Source: Deltaproteobacteria bacterium (GTDB lineage: Bacteria > UBA10199 > SPLOWO2-01-44-7). From it: a DNA stretch of 56,135 nt. A program made the position numbers and the translations under genes. The DNA lies in NCBI GenBank assembly GCA_023265595.1, contig JAHFSU010000010.1:1-56135 (forward strand). Direction: 5' to 3'. The notes under the pieces were generated by a model. The model was not told the origin of the DNA and did no database searches. It saw only the letters and a program-made list of their open reading frames with translations. This document shows positions 9,532 to 19,211 of the stretch, in pieces; the first letter of the stretch is position 1, and every line of letters begins with the position of its first letter.

Positions 9532-10231
9532 AGGGAAACGGGAGGCGGCTTTTTAAAGAATCGAGCCCCTTTTGTTTAAGAGACTCTACTGAAGTAGGGA
9601 ACCCGAACTGGCTTTCTATCCCTTCCAAAATCTGTTTCGGAATCGGCAAGGGTGAGGAGGGGGACGCCCCTTCTTCCACGTCGCTGTACTGATTGGCGCC
9701 CACCAACATCTCCTTCAAAGGCATGAGTGGATTTAACGTGGAGACAAGTCCTTTCAGACAATAAACTGTTGTCTTCTTTTTGCCGACATCCAGCGCCAGC
9801 TCTGTGCCGCGCACACCGACCGTTGCCGTGGGTGTTTTGAATTCGGTTTTGGATGTTTTTTTGTTGAAGGTCTTGCTCACAACAGCCTTCAGTTTGCCGC
9901 TCGTTACATCTAAAATGGTTTGGCGCTCTTTTTTTGCGGGATCAAAAAGAAATTCCGATACAACGATTTTTGTTTTTTCCCGCAAAACAATGCTCGTCCC
10001 GTCTTTAAAGCCAAGTTGTACCGAAGATTCTTTTTTGGTCTCCACCCTATCTTTCAAGAAGAGAGGCTCCCCCGCCGTGGCTTTCTCTTTCTTGTTTCCC
10101 GCCTCGTGAACAATCACCGCTTCTCCGACCACATTATCCACCTTACCGACTTTTGTTTGTGCCAAAAGAGAGGTGCACGGAATTAAAACCAGTCCGATCA
10201 AAACAATTTTTCTTAAAAATAGGATTTTCAT
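9530..10231 (-). CDS. FecR-domain periplasmic protein
   Basis: 233 aa with an N-terminal signal peptide ending at about LLA-Q. The FecR domain runs to about residue 155 and has [24 protein letters not shown] and [15 protein letters not shown], as in FecR-like proteins. No paired sensor/receptor is nearby, so a stand-alone periplasmic role is likelier than FecR signalling. Start ATG 10231 overlaps the bolA stop as ATGA and follows GGGGG, so the two genes are translationally coupled. The TAG stop (9530-9532) lies at the junction with the foldback element, so the C-terminus may be shortened. Confidence 0.8.
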   Translation of the reverse strand: MKILFLRKIVLIGLVLIPCTSLLAQTKVGKVDNVVGEAVIVHEAGNKKEKATAGEPLFLKDRVETKKESSVQLGFKDGTSIVLREKTKIVVSEFLFDPAKKERQTILDVTSGKLKAVVSKTFNKKTSKTEFKTPTATVGVRGTELALDVGKKKTTVYCLKGLVSTLNPLMPLKEMLVGANQYSDVEEGASPSSPLPIPKQILEGIESQFGFPTSVESLKQKGLDSLKSRLPFP

Positions 10232-10506
10232 TTTTTCCCCCATTCTTCCGGTGTGAATGTTTTTAGCGCAAGGGCATGAATAGCCCCTTTCAATTCTTCT
10301 TTTAAGAGGTCATAAACCATCCGGTGTCTCTCAACAAGCGATTTGTCTTTGAAATGGGCCGAAACAATGACCGCCCTGAAATGGGATGCCGGATTTTGAA
10401 AGGGCTGGTGTCCGCTGTGACTGGCGCTTTCATCTTCCAGTTCCAAATGGACGGGATCGAGCGCCGACCGGATTTTTTTTGAAACGACCTCTTCCATTTT
10501 TTCCAT
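10228..10506 (-). CDS. BolA family protein
   Basis: 92 aa. BolA proteins pair with monothiol glutaredoxins in iron-sulfur handling or act in stress responses. The family pattern is visible: [16 protein letters not shown] near the N-terminus, [23 protein letters not shown] in shortened form ([16 protein letters not shown]) and [14 protein letters not shown] at the end. GCAGG precedes ATG 10506; ATG 10497 is an alternative. First gene of a bolA-fecR pair, divergent from the M16 peptidase with only 35 bp between. Confidence 0.85.
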   Translation of the reverse strand: MEKMEEVVSKKIRSALDPVHLELEDESASHSGHQPFQNPASHFRAVIVSAHFKDKSLVERHRMVYDLLKEELKGAIHALALKTFTPEEWGKK

Positions 10507-10541
10507 AAACCTGCTTAACTCTTAGGTTCAAAAAATATTTT

Positions 10542-13103
10542 ATGCAACCCAAAAGTGTAACTTTATCCAACGGTTTAACGGTGGTTCTGGAGGAAAATCA
10601 TTCGGCCCCCGTCCTCTCTTTCAATATTTTGATCAAGGTCGGCAGCGGAGATGAAACCGATGAAGAGGCTGGCATCTCGCATGTGATTGAACACATGCTT
10701 TTTAAAGGAACCAAAACCCGCAAAGTTGGGGATATCGCCCGCGATGTCGAAGCCGCCGGGGGAGAGGTCAATGCCTACACCTCTTACGACCAGACGGTCT
10801 ATTATATCAATATGTCAAAGCGGTTTGCCGATAAGGGGCTTGAAATTTTGGCCGATGCGATCCAACATTCGATATTCGACCCGACGGAACTCGAGCGGGA
10901 AAAAGAGGTCATCTTAGAAGAGATTCGTCGTGAAAAAGACAACCCCGGCCGTTTCATCGGCGAAATTTTATTCCAAAAGTCATTTACAAAACACCCTTAT
11001 CGAAGACCGATCATCGGTTTTGAAAATACGGTCAAATCATTTTCACGCGAAAAACTGTTTGAGTTTTATCACCGTTGGTACACGCCGCAAAATGCCTCTC
11101 TTGTTGTTGTCGGCGATTTCGAAACCGATAAAATGCTGCGGGATGTGGAAATGGCATTTGGGGGATGGGTTTCACGCGGCACACAGCACGCGGCACACAG
11201 CGCGAGAATAACAGAGCCGCCGCAAAAAAAAGCGGTTATTGAAATTCGGGCCGACAATATCCAAAGCGCCTATTTTGCATTGGGTTTCCATATTCCGGAG
11301 ATTATCCATGCCGACATCCCGGCCCTTGATATCCTTTCACACATTTTGGCCGGCTCCGATTCCTCAAGACTGGAACAGGTCTTGAAGGAAAAAAAACATC
11401 TCGTGCAGAGCATCTATTCCTACGCCTATGCGCCCAAAGATGCCGGTTTGATGCTCGTTGGCGGACATCTTAATGTCGCAAAGGCCGAGGCGGCTTTTCA
11501 GACGATGTGGGAAGAGATCGATAAATTGAAAACGGACGGCCCTTCGGCGGAAGAACTGAACCGGGCCAAACTCAACATCCGCGCCACGCAAATTTATGAA
11601 AAAGAGACGGTCGGCGGGCAGGCCGGAAAATTGGCCTATTTTTTGGCCACGGCAGAAAATCTCGATTTCGAAGAGCAATATTATCAACGCATCCAAACCG
11701 TCACGGCTCAAGAGGTGATAACGGCCTCCAATCGTTATTTGTTGCATGCCAACATGACCGCGGCGATGCTCGTTCCAAAAGGGGATTATGGAAAACCGTG
11801 GACGGCCAAAACAACCGCCGTTTTGACTCACCCAAAACTTAAAAATGCGGGCATCGCCAGACATGTTCCCGATAAAAACGAACCACGCTTAATTCACCTC
11901 CCTTCGGGAATAAAAATTATTTTGAAAGAGGATCACCATCTTCCGACCATTGCCATTTCGAGCGCCTCTTTAGGCGGTTTGCTCGCAGAGACAAAAAGAG
12001 ACAACGGCATCCATCATCTGCTGGCTCAATGCATTATTAAAGGGACAACGCGGCGGACAGCCTTGGAAGTAACACAGGCCATCGAAGGAATGGCCGGCCA
12101 TATCGACGGTTACAGCGGCAAAAATTCTTTCGGATTGAAATCGGAATTTTTAAGCGAATACCTGAAAGAAGGGCTCGATCTTTTTTTCGAGACCCTCTTG
12201 GATCCCCGATTCGACAAGGCAGAAGTTGAAAAAGAGAAAAAATTCACGATCGAAGCCATTCGCAATCAGGAAGATTCCCTCTCGAGTCTTGCTTTTTTTC
12301 ATTTTCAAAAAACCCTTTTCCCGACCCATCCTTACGGCATGCGAACGATCGGAACGAAAGAAACCATCGCGAAACTGACGCAGGCCCAAATTGTGGAGCA
12401 TTATCGGAAAAGTCTCTCTTCAAAAAATATGGTAATCGGCATCGTCGGTGATTTCGCAACCGACACGGTTTTGGACCTCCTCAAGGAAAAGCTAAGCCGC
12501 CTTCCCAAAAAAGGGGCCTCTTTCAAAAAACCGAAACCGGATCCGAAACCGGAGAAAATCAAAAAAACGATGATCAAAAAGGAAAAACAGCAGGCCCATG
12601 TGGTATTGGGGTTTGCGGGCTCGTCGTTGAAAAGTCCTGACCATTATACCCTGATCGTTTTAAATACGATTCTGGCCGGCATGGGGGGGCGGCTGTTTTT
12701 GGAGCTTCGTGACAAATTGAGTCTCGCCTATTCCGTCACCGCTGTTTTGCAGGAAGGAATCGACCCCGGTTATTTCGCGGTCTACATGGGGACGGAACCT
12801 TCTAAAGTGCCGACGGCATTGAAAGGGATCGAGGCGGAACTTAAAAAAATCACAAACGAGTTGGTGACCAAAGAGGAGCTTGAAAAAACCCAAAATCATC
12901 TGGTGGGAACTTACGAACTGGAGCTGCAAAAATTGGCGACCCTTTCGCAATCGTTTGTCTTTAACGAATTGTATGGATTAAGTTACAAAGAAGTATACCA
13001 TTACCCCGAAAAAATTCTCGCCGTCACGCGTGAAGATATTTTAAGAGCGGCCAAAAAATATATTGATCTGAAGGCTTATGTGTTGTCGATCGTCCAGCCT
13101 TAA
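10542..13103 (+). CDS. M16 family zinc peptidase, two fused halves
   Basis: 853 aa. The N-terminal half has the inverted zinc motif HVIEH (47-51) with the downstream glutamate in VILEEI, the catalytic signature of M16 (insulinase/PqqL-like) peptidases. The C-terminal half repeats the fold without the zinc motif but keeps GGRLFLELRDKLSLAYSV, typical of the non-catalytic substrate-binding half. Many bacteria make these halves as two separate proteins; here they are fused. No signal peptide is visible, so a cytoplasmic location is likely. The Shine-Dalgarno is weak. Confidence 0.9.
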   Translation: MQPKSVTLSNGLTVVLEENHSAPVLSFNILIKVGSGDETDEEAGISHVIEHMLFKGTKTRKVGDIARDVEAAGGEVNAYTSYDQTVYYINMSKRFADKGLEILADAIQHSIFDPTELEREKEVILEEIRREKDNPGRFIGEILFQKSFTKHPYRRPIIGFENTVKSFSREKLFEFYHRWYTPQNASLVVVGDFETDKMLRDVEMAFGGWVSRGTQHAAHSARITEPPQKKAVIEIRADNIQSAYFALGFHIPEIIHADIPALDILSHILAGSDSSRLEQVLKEKKHLVQSIYSYAYAPKDAGLMLVGGHLNVAKAEAAFQTMWEEIDKLKTDGPSAEELNRAKLNIRATQIYEKETVGGQAGKLAYFLATAENLDFEEQYYQRIQTVTAQEVITASNRYLLHANMTAAMLVPKGDYGKPWTAKTTAVLTHPKLKNAGIARHVPDKNEPRLIHLPSGIKIILKEDHHLPTIAISSASLGGLLAETKRDNGIHHLLAQCIIKGTTRRTALEVTQAIEGMAGHIDGYSGKNSFGLKSEFLSEYLKEGLDLFFETLLDPRFDKAEVEKEKKFTIEAIRNQEDSLSSLAFFHFQKTLFPTHPYGMRTIGTKETIAKLTQAQIVEHYRKSLSSKNMVIGIVGDFATDTVLDLLKEKLSRLPKKGASFKKPKPDPKPEKIKKTMIKKEKQQAHVVLGFAGSSLKSPDHYTLIVLNTILAGMGGRLFLELRDKLSLAYSVTAVLQEGIDPGYFAVYMGTEPSKVPTALKGIEAELKKITNELVTKEELEKTQNHLVGTYELELQKLATLSQSFVFNELYGLSYKEVYHYPEKILAVTREDILRAAKKYIDLKAYVLSIVQP

Positions 13104-13108
13104 AAAGA

Positions 13109-13597
13109 TTACGGTATTTGTCTCCAAGAGGCCAAAAAACGCTCACGGTCCTCTTTATCAATTCCCAAAACATATTCCTTGCCATCATGCAGACGTACAA
13201 CAAGATCGGAAAATACCGCCTGTCGTGTATAGAACGGGGATTTTTTCATGCAAATATCACTTATTTCTGACAGCAAAATTGTGGAGGGAGGGAAGGTGAT
13301 CAAAAAGTTGAGACCCGGCCGATCACCCGCCCACCAAGGAGGAAGGGTAAATGTGATCACCCGTTTCGGTTTAATGCCAAATAGATAGGTAATTTCCAAT
13401 CGGTCCGGTCGAAGAAGGTATCGCTGGTAAGAAAGAAAAAATAAAATAGCAAGGATGGGAAATACAAAAAAAAACGGGTTCGTCGGTATATCTCCCCGAT
13501 AAAGGACATAGCCAAAAAAAGCCGCAAAAAACAAAACGACCACTGTCATCAGGAGTGGCGGCGTGGAGTGAAAAAACTCTGGTTTTTTCTGTTCCAT
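13109..13597 (-). CDS. membrane protein with PH-like cytoplasmic domain
   Basis: 162 aa. Two TM helices (about 15-34 and 42-58) are followed by a bacterial PH-like region (RPDRLEITYLFGIKPKRVITF). Function unknown. Its ATG shares one base with the stop of the upstream membrane gene (TAATG), indicating translational coupling. Confidence 0.65.
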   Translation of the reverse strand: MEQKKPEFFHSTPPLLMTVVVLFFAAFFGYVLYRGDIPTNPFFFVFPILAILFFLSYQRYLLRPDRLEITYLFGIKPKRVITFTLPPWWAGDRPGLNFLITFPPSTILLSEISDICMKKSPFYTRQAVFSDLVVRLHDGKEYVLGIDKEDRERFLASWRQIP

Positions 13598-14568
13598 TAA
13601 ATTTTATTTTTTCCTTCAACTTTTTGTGGAAGGGGGCATGATCCAGATTCCCCTAAAGCCCGCTTTTTGATTTCTTTGAATTTTTTGGAGAAAGTTTCTA
13701 GTTTTTCTTCCCACACAGGATCGACAGCCAAATTCTTTGTCTCATTGAGATAGACGAGCATCATGTTGGCCAAGGTCCACGGGTCAAAGAGGGCCAGTTT
13801 GATGACAGCGGCAAAAACCAGAGCGCCGATGACAAAAAAAGGCGTTGAACCCGGAATCGCTTGGGCAAAACCCAAAAAGGGAATCAAAAAAACAAAAGCC
13901 AAGACGGTGTAGCTCAGCATCGCAAAAATGCCGAGCATCAGGGCCGTGGCCAATACCTGCCGCCAAATCTGGGCATACAAAACAAGCCCCGTTTTGGCCG
14001 ATTGCCAGACCGTCTCTTTTTCATTCACAAAATTTCTGGCCAAAATCGCTTCATCGACATAGGTAAGACTGAAGCGCAAAACCAGATTGGCAAGTTTGAC
14101 GAGACCCCCCACACCTGGAATCCCTGAAAAAACATGGCCCACACGCCACATGACACCGTTGATGGCGGCAATCACGCCGGCCACCAACCGATCGACCAAA
14201 AATAAAACTGAAGTTTGTTTAAAACGGGCCATCACCTGTTTTTTTCCCCACGCAATCTGCCCCATTCCTTCCGGCAATTTTCCCGTGATGGCCAATTCGG
14301 CCATCACCGCCACATGCCCCGCCTTCAACACATAAAAAACATATTCCCGCAAAAAACGGATAATCGGAAAGGGGATCAAAAACGCGATCACCCAAATGGC
14401 AACGGTGGCATATTGATGAAGAGAGGCAAAGGCGTTCGCCACAAAATAAACCAAGACCCAATAGATGCAAAAAACGAGACCGAAAAGAAAATAGATGGCA
14501 AGGCGAAGAAAAATAAAGGGAAGGGTTTTAAAGGTAATGCTTGTAGCCTCCCCCAAATAAAATGCCAT
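13597..14568 (-). CDS. polytopic membrane protein of unknown function
   Basis: 323 aa with at least five hydrophobic segments and a charged cytoplasmic C-terminal tail. No family is recognised with confidence. It is coupled to the downstream PH-like gene and divergent from the VWA gene with 74 bp between, so the three may share a cell-envelope role (inference). Confidence 0.65.
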   Translation of the reverse strand: MAFYLGEATSITFKTLPFIFLRLAIYFLFGLVFCIYWVLVYFVANAFASLHQYATVAIWVIAFLIPFPIIRFLREYVFYVLKAGHVAVMAELAITGKLPEGMGQIAWGKKQVMARFKQTSVLFLVDRLVAGVIAAINGVMWRVGHVFSGIPGVGGLVKLANLVLRFSLTYVDEAILARNFVNEKETVWQSAKTGLVLYAQIWRQVLATALMLGIFAMLSYTVLAFVFLIPFLGFAQAIPGSTPFFVIGALVFAAVIKLALFDPWTLANMMLVYLNETKNLAVDPVWEEKLETFSKKFKEIKKRALGESGSCPLPQKVEGKNKI

Positions 14569-14642
14569 GTTCCCCTTTTAACGCATTAGTTGTTGCGGTT
14601 GCAATACAAAATAGCTACTTTGGCCGGAAACAAGGGGGGGTT

Positions 14643-16394
14643 ATGAAAAAATTATTGGGATTCGGCCTGTTGCTATTTGCAACGGTTTCTTTTGCGCAAA
14701 CACCGCCGCCCGTCGCGGCACCCATACCAACACCACCATCGACCATCACACCGCCAACGCTTCCACAAGCACTGCCAACGACAGCCGTTGTGAGTACTGC
14801 GGCTCCGGTCGATATCGAATTTTTGGTTGATGTGTCGGGAAGCATGAGCGCTTTAGTCGGAACCGAATCGCAGATGGATATCGCCAAAAAATCGATCAAA
14901 CAGACCCTCACAACCATCCCACCCAACGTCCCTGTCGCTTTGAGAGTCTATGCCCATCGTGTTCCCAAGGCGAACAAAGAGGCCAGCTGTCAAGACACCG
15001 AGCTCTTGATCCCCTTTCAGCCATTAAATATCGCGGCATTTTCCGCCGCCGTCGATTCACTCAAACCGAACGGCTATACCCCCATCGCTTATTCCTTAAA
15101 GGCGGCGGCGCAGGATTTTGTAGGCAAGGAATCACAACACGTGGTTATTTTATTGAGTGATGGCGAAGAGACCTGCGGCGGCGACCCGGTTGCCGAGGCC
15201 AAAAATCTTTTGGCTCAAGGGTTTAAAGTCACCATCCATACGATCGGGTTTCGGGTCGATGCCAAAACAAAGGCACAGCTTGCGGCCATTTCTTCAACAA
15301 CGGGTGGTTCCTATTATGATGCCAGTGACGCGGCATCCCTCACACAAAATCTGGGGCAAGCCACACAAAAAGCATTGCTGATCAACAAGCCGGCGGAACA
15401 AGCGAGAGGACAGGAGATCCGTGGCGGCAATGCCTATCAGGATGCCGTACCTCTCAAGTCCGGCATCGAATACCGCCTCGACCATCATCAGAAAAAAGAT
15501 CAGTACGACTATTTTTATGTCGATGTAAAAAGGGGGCAAACAGTCAAAGTCACCATGTCGACGATGGATAGAGGGCTCGAAATTACCTCGTCCAATCAGG
15601 CCAAGGAGACAGACTACCCGCATTCTGGTTTCCGATTCCTGGATTCCGCTTTTCAACAACTCTTTACGGGGTGGTTGGGAGGGCGCCATGCCAAAGAAGA
15701 AAAAATGTTTATCGCTTCCAAGGATGAGCGTGTCTATCTCCTGATCGGGATGGAAGGTTATCCCATACACAAAGATACCCCTTTCCAAATTGAAGTGAAA
15801 AGCAACAACGACGCCAACTCCGGTCAAGATGCGGGTGATGAAATCACCAATCCCACAGAAATTGCCGTCGGGGATTATCCAGAAAATTGGTTAGTACATC
15901 GTGATGACAAAGATTTTTATAAACTGAATGCCAAGGCAGGTGAGGCCTACACCATTGCCGGCACCCCGCAAAAATTAAAGGGCGAGCTCATTATTAAGGT
16001 ATACGATCAGGATCGTGTGGAGCTTTTTTCCGGAAGGTCTGCCAATGCTGGTGCGGTCGTGCGCATTGAAAATGTCATTCTCAAATCAGACGGTCCTCTT
16101 TATATAGCGGTCGATGGCTGGGGTTTTGAGTGGCCTGCGCAGTATGCCATGAGTATCAAAACAAGCGCACCACCCGCGGGCGGCGGCCCTTTGGTTGCCG
16201 CCACTGCCCAACCCACAGCCCAAGATGTCGGTACCCAGCAAGCGATTCAGCAGATGATGCAGTTGGGCCAAGCGATGGCTCCGCAAAAGGCAAAGAGCAA
16301 CACCATGCTCTACGGCGTGCTGGCTTTGGCCGCACTCGTCATTTTGGGGTTGCTGATTCTGGTGGTAGTTTTATTGATGAAAAAAAAGAGTTAG
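14643..16394 (+). CDS. membrane-anchored von Willebrand factor A protein
   Basis: 583 aa. Signal peptide (ends VSFA-Q), a Pro/Thr-rich linker (20-55), then a VWA domain with an intact MIDAS motif DVSGSMS (63-69) and the acidic loop LLSDGEETCGG. A second extracellular beta domain resembles a bacterial pre-peptidase C-terminal (PPC) domain (VHRDDKDFYKLNAKAGE). A C-terminal TM helix ends in KKKS, so most of the protein is periplasmic or surface exposed. ATG 14643 follows AAGGGGGG; an upstream in-frame start at 14562 would overlap the divergent gene. Ligand unknown. Confidence 0.85.
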   Translation: MKKLLGFGLLLFATVSFAQTPPPVAAPIPTPPSTITPPTLPQALPTTAVVSTAAPVDIEFLVDVSGSMSALVGTESQMDIAKKSIKQTLTTIPPNVPVALRVYAHRVPKANKEASCQDTELLIPFQPLNIAAFSAAVDSLKPNGYTPIAYSLKAAAQDFVGKESQHVVILLSDGEETCGGDPVAEAKNLLAQGFKVTIHTIGFRVDAKTKAQLAAISSTTGGSYYDASDAASLTQNLGQATQKALLINKPAEQARGQEIRGGNAYQDAVPLKSGIEYRLDHHQKKDQYDYFYVDVKRGQTVKVTMSTMDRGLEITSSNQAKETDYPHSGFRFLDSAFQQLFTGWLGGRHAKEEKMFIASKDERVYLLIGMEGYPIHKDTPFQIEVKSNNDANSGQDAGDEITNPTEIAVGDYPENWLVHRDDKDFYKLNAKAGEAYTIAGTPQKLKGELIIKVYDQDRVELFSGRSANAGAVVRIENVILKSDGPLYIAVDGWGFEWPAQYAMSIKTSAPPAGGGPLVAATAQPTAQDVGTQQAIQQMMQLGQAMAPQKAKSNTMLYGVLALAALVILGLLILVVVLLMKKKS

Positions 16395-16399
16395 GGCTT

Positions 16400-16425
16400 G
16401 CATATGTTAACAGGTACCATACGCT
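16400..16425. repeat. short hairpin repeat, copy 1
   Basis: GCATATGTTAACAGGTACC plus flanks; 25 of 26 bases match a second inverted copy at 51944-51969. CATATG-like arms enclose a conserved TTAACAGGTAC loop. It sits between two convergent genes, and the minus-strand gene's stop codon overlaps its edge. Confidence 0.7.
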
Positions 16426-16792
16426 ATAATCCATAGCCGGAAATTTTGCATTCACCTGTTTTCATGGGATTGAATGAAGTATTGCTGGCCTTGGCACCCG
16501 ACAGAAATTTCCTCCACTCTTCGGCAACAATTTTTAGAGAGGCCTCCTTAAACTGGCATTGCATCTTTACCCCATTGGGCATCGATTCTTCATACCGGCA
16601 GCGATCCCCCGATTTTCCAACGATTTTTTTCTGACTTATTGAATCGGGGACGAGGGGATGCTGTAATTGACAGGAATAAGGTTGACAGGCAGTAATTTTT
16701 TGAGGGAAATCAGTGCAGGTGTTGGTCAGACACAATGCTATTTTGGAAAAACCAAAAGCGACAATCATAAGAACCAACGTTTTTTCCTTCAT
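16424..16792 (-). CDS. small exported protein, unknown
   Basis: 122 aa. Signal peptide (MKEKTLVLMIVAFGFSKIALC) and about eight Cys, suggesting disulfides in the periplasm. No family recognised. Start 16792 is supported by AAGGAG 5 bases upstream. The end of a small upstream ORF overlaps this start as ATGA. Confidence 0.65.
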   Translation of the reverse strand: MKEKTLVLMIVAFGFSKIALCLTNTCTDFPQKITACQPYSCQLQHPLVPDSISQKKIVGKSGDRCRYEESMPNGVKMQCQFKEASLKIVAEEWRKFLSGAKASNTSFNPMKTGECKISGYGL

Positions 16793-16992
16793 GAACTCTC
16801 CTTTTTTTGTTTCTGTGTTTGAGACGGTTCTTCCATCATCACCTGTCTCTGGATATAAACCCACCTTTCGTCGATGGCATGTTTGTCAAGCTGGCTCTCC
16901 TTGTCGGAGTGGATGATGGTGTAGCCCAGATCGAGCAACGCCTCGATTCCCCGGATTCCTGCTTCCGCAGGAATGACAAACTGTACCACCAC
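16789..16992 (-). CDS. possible 67-aa ORF, partly built from a palindromic repeat
   Basis: GTG start; the N-terminus (VIPAEAGI) is a translated palindromic repeat, but the rest (GYTIIHSDKESQLDK...) is charged and protein-like. Its TGA overlaps the next gene's ATG. It may be the 3' remnant of a gene hit by the repeat, or a chance ORF. Confidence 0.3.
   Translation of the reverse strand: MVVQFVIPAEAGIRGIEALLDLGYTIIHSDKESQLDKHAIDERWVYIQRQVMMEEPSQTQKQKKESS
16953..16976. repeat. palindromic repeat GATTCCTGC-TTCC-GCAGGAAT
   Basis: An 8-bp perfect stem (16955-16962/16967-16974) around TTCC, followed by GAC. It resembles dispersed short palindromes seen in many proteobacterial genomes. Confidence 0.55.
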
Positions 16993-17048
16993 CTAAAAAG
17001 TTTTGCTTTGAAAGCTAAGCCCAATTTTGCTAAATTGCAACCCAATTC

Positions 17049-19211
17049 ATGCTCAAAAATATTTTGAAAGTATTAGTCCTTATTTTTTTGAGTCTGTTTC
17101 TTTGGTTTTCCCAGTCCCACGCCAAAACAGAACTCCCCTCTGCATGGAGAGACAATATCCCCGGCCACAAAACTTCTGAAAATCCAGGCATGGCAAAATT
17201 GATCGAATTTTTTGAAGGGGTTAGTTGGTGCTGTGCCTTTGAAACAATCGGACAACATTGTCCCGACCAGGATATTTCAACGGCTGTGAACCGCATCCTG
17301 GGTTGTTATTTTTCAAACAGCGGCCTTAAAACGCTCGTTGAACTCCCCACAACCCCCTTGCATCGTAATACGCCCACTCCCATCGGCAACCGCCCCCTCA
17401 CAGAAAAACAATTTGAAAACAAGATATGGAGAATGGTTTGGGATATCGTCTTGAAAGCGGGTTTTGACGAAGTCTCCGGCAAAATTCTGTCCTTTCCCTC
17501 TGCACAACCCAATCCTGATTACATGCTGGGAAAGGAATCGTATCGTCTCTGTTATGACCGATTGAAAAACGATTATTGGCGGCCTCAATGCGAGGAAGAT
17601 TCTGTTCTCTGTTCCTTAAGCATCCTTCCTATGGTGCCATATTGCGACAACGCAACCCGGCAAGACCTTGAGTTTATGGGAAGAGACAACTCTTTCCGTG
17701 GAAGTACCATTACAACCATTGACTATAGCCTTGTCAGCAATCAAAGGGGTCTTGTCCGCGAGGGACAATGCGAGGGAAGTATTTGTAATGTGACTCTTCC
17801 CGCAGATCAGCTGCACCCCGGCGAAAGTTTTACTGCTTCGATGATAGGACACACAAGAAACGGCACTTGCAGGGCCCAAGCCAGCGCGAATATTCCGGGT
17901 GGTCAACCGGAGGTCTTTGATTTGGAATTCAACCTCGACCCGTTGGTCTATAACGTCAAGGGGATGAGTCGGGAAACGAATCCCTACAACGATACCATCG
18001 TTTCCACCTATGATGATCTATTGCTCCGATTCAAAATCAGGGGGGTCAACCGTGAAAGTGCCCGCCGTATTATCGTGGATTACACTGTTTCCGATGGGAC
18101 GAGCGACGGAAGCATTGACAGCGGCCTCCTCACATTGGGTGGCTTGGAGAGACGGCAGTGGAACAAAAAATTGGAAGAAGACTGGCAAGGCGCTTTTTAT
18201 CTGACTGAAGAGGTTTACAGTACCTCTCCACAACCTCTCAAAAGAGACCAACCCAGAATGCACTATGACGCCTGCCAAATCGAAGCGACGGTTCCCGTTA
18301 TCAATGCACTAACGCATCGGGGGCAAAAATGGGTGGCGCACGTTCAGGTCAAAATAAAGGCAGATGCAGAAAGATCACCCATTTTGTTAGCGGACAAAAA
18401 TTTTGTTCTAAATGTCGCTGATTACAATTTCATTTTTACCAAATCCTCCTTTTTTAACGACGCCGATTTTTTCCTTTTCTCCACCATCCAATTTCAGAAG
18501 TTTTTTGAGCTCGCCCGCCAAACCGGAGGCTCTTTGCAGGACGCCAAACAGATAAAATTGATATTTCGAGACGTTTGCAACATTGACCGAGATACTATCG
18601 ATGATCTCCCCTCTTGTGTCCGGGCCAAAAAAGAAATCTGGAATCCAAGAGATACTCTGGCGCATTTACACCCGGGCAGCAGGGGCTTTGGTAAGTTCAA
18701 TAAGGGAATCATTATATTTAGTAACGATTCAGAATGGATATTGGCTCATGAGATGGGGCATACCTATGGCCTATGCGATGAATATCAGTATGGGTGTACA
18801 CCGGGACTGGAACAAGGCTGTTACAAAGGACAAAATGAATACACCAGATGCCCCAACCCATATCCGCTTTGCGGAAATGATCACCCCAATAATGTCACTG
18901 CCAATAAACAGGAAACCAATAATTGCTACAACAAGCAACATGCGGAGTTAGGAAGGGATGCGAGCGGCCCATGGTACACCGATACCCTCCCACAACCCGA
19001 CCATTTCAACTTAACCGCAGGTTCCATGTTGGGATGCACTCAATCTTCTGTGTGGGCCTGCGGAGGTGCCAGCAACAAACGTCGGAGTGTGATGGGAGCG
19101 GCCACAAACTACGACCATGTCCGTGCGGCCATGGCGAACGGAGAGGTAGAGCTGGCTTATCCCGAGAATTTTCTCGTCCCAAATGATGCCATCCGGGGAC
19201 CCAATCGATGA
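17049..19211 (+). CDS. large secreted putative metzincin metallopeptidase
   Basis: 720 aa with a signal peptide (LVLIFLSLFLWFSQSHA). Beta-rich and Cys-containing central regions precede a C-terminal catalytic segment with HEMGHTYGLCDEY at 567-579. This fits HExxHxxGxxD, a metzincin arrangement with Asp as third zinc ligand, as in snapalysin-like and M64-like enzymes. A later RRSVMGA could be the Met-turn. Many Cys follow the active site. Probably a secreted or surface protease; substrate unknown. First of a five-gene-scale plus-strand run of exported proteins; its stop overlaps the next start (ATGA). No clear Shine-Dalgarno precedes 17049. Confidence 0.75.
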   Translation: MLKNILKVLVLIFLSLFLWFSQSHAKTELPSAWRDNIPGHKTSENPGMAKLIEFFEGVSWCCAFETIGQHCPDQDISTAVNRILGCYFSNSGLKTLVELPTTPLHRNTPTPIGNRPLTEKQFENKIWRMVWDIVLKAGFDEVSGKILSFPSAQPNPDYMLGKESYRLCYDRLKNDYWRPQCEEDSVLCSLSILPMVPYCDNATRQDLEFMGRDNSFRGSTITTIDYSLVSNQRGLVREGQCEGSICNVTLPADQLHPGESFTASMIGHTRNGTCRAQASANIPGGQPEVFDLEFNLDPLVYNVKGMSRETNPYNDTIVSTYDDLLLRFKIRGVNRESARRIIVDYTVSDGTSDGSIDSGLLTLGGLERRQWNKKLEEDWQGAFYLTEEVYSTSPQPLKRDQPRMHYDACQIEATVPVINALTHRGQKWVAHVQVKIKADAERSPILLADKNFVLNVADYNFIFTKSSFFNDADFFLFSTIQFQKFFELARQTGGSLQDAKQIKLIFRDVCNIDRDTIDDLPSCVRAKKEIWNPRDTLAHLHPGSRGFGKFNKGIIIFSNDSEWILAHEMGHTYGLCDEYQYGCTPGLEQGCYKGQNEYTRCPNPYPLCGNDHPNNVTANKQETNNCYNKQHAELGRDASGPWYTDTLPQPDHFNLTAGSMLGCTQSSVWACGGASNKRRSVMGAATNYDHVRAAMANGEVELAYPENFLVPNDAIRGPNR

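Noticed and set aside
9397-9579. 60-aa ORF inside the foldback element
   Set aside because: Coding appearance follows from the palindrome; it runs past the element end into the fecR-like gene.
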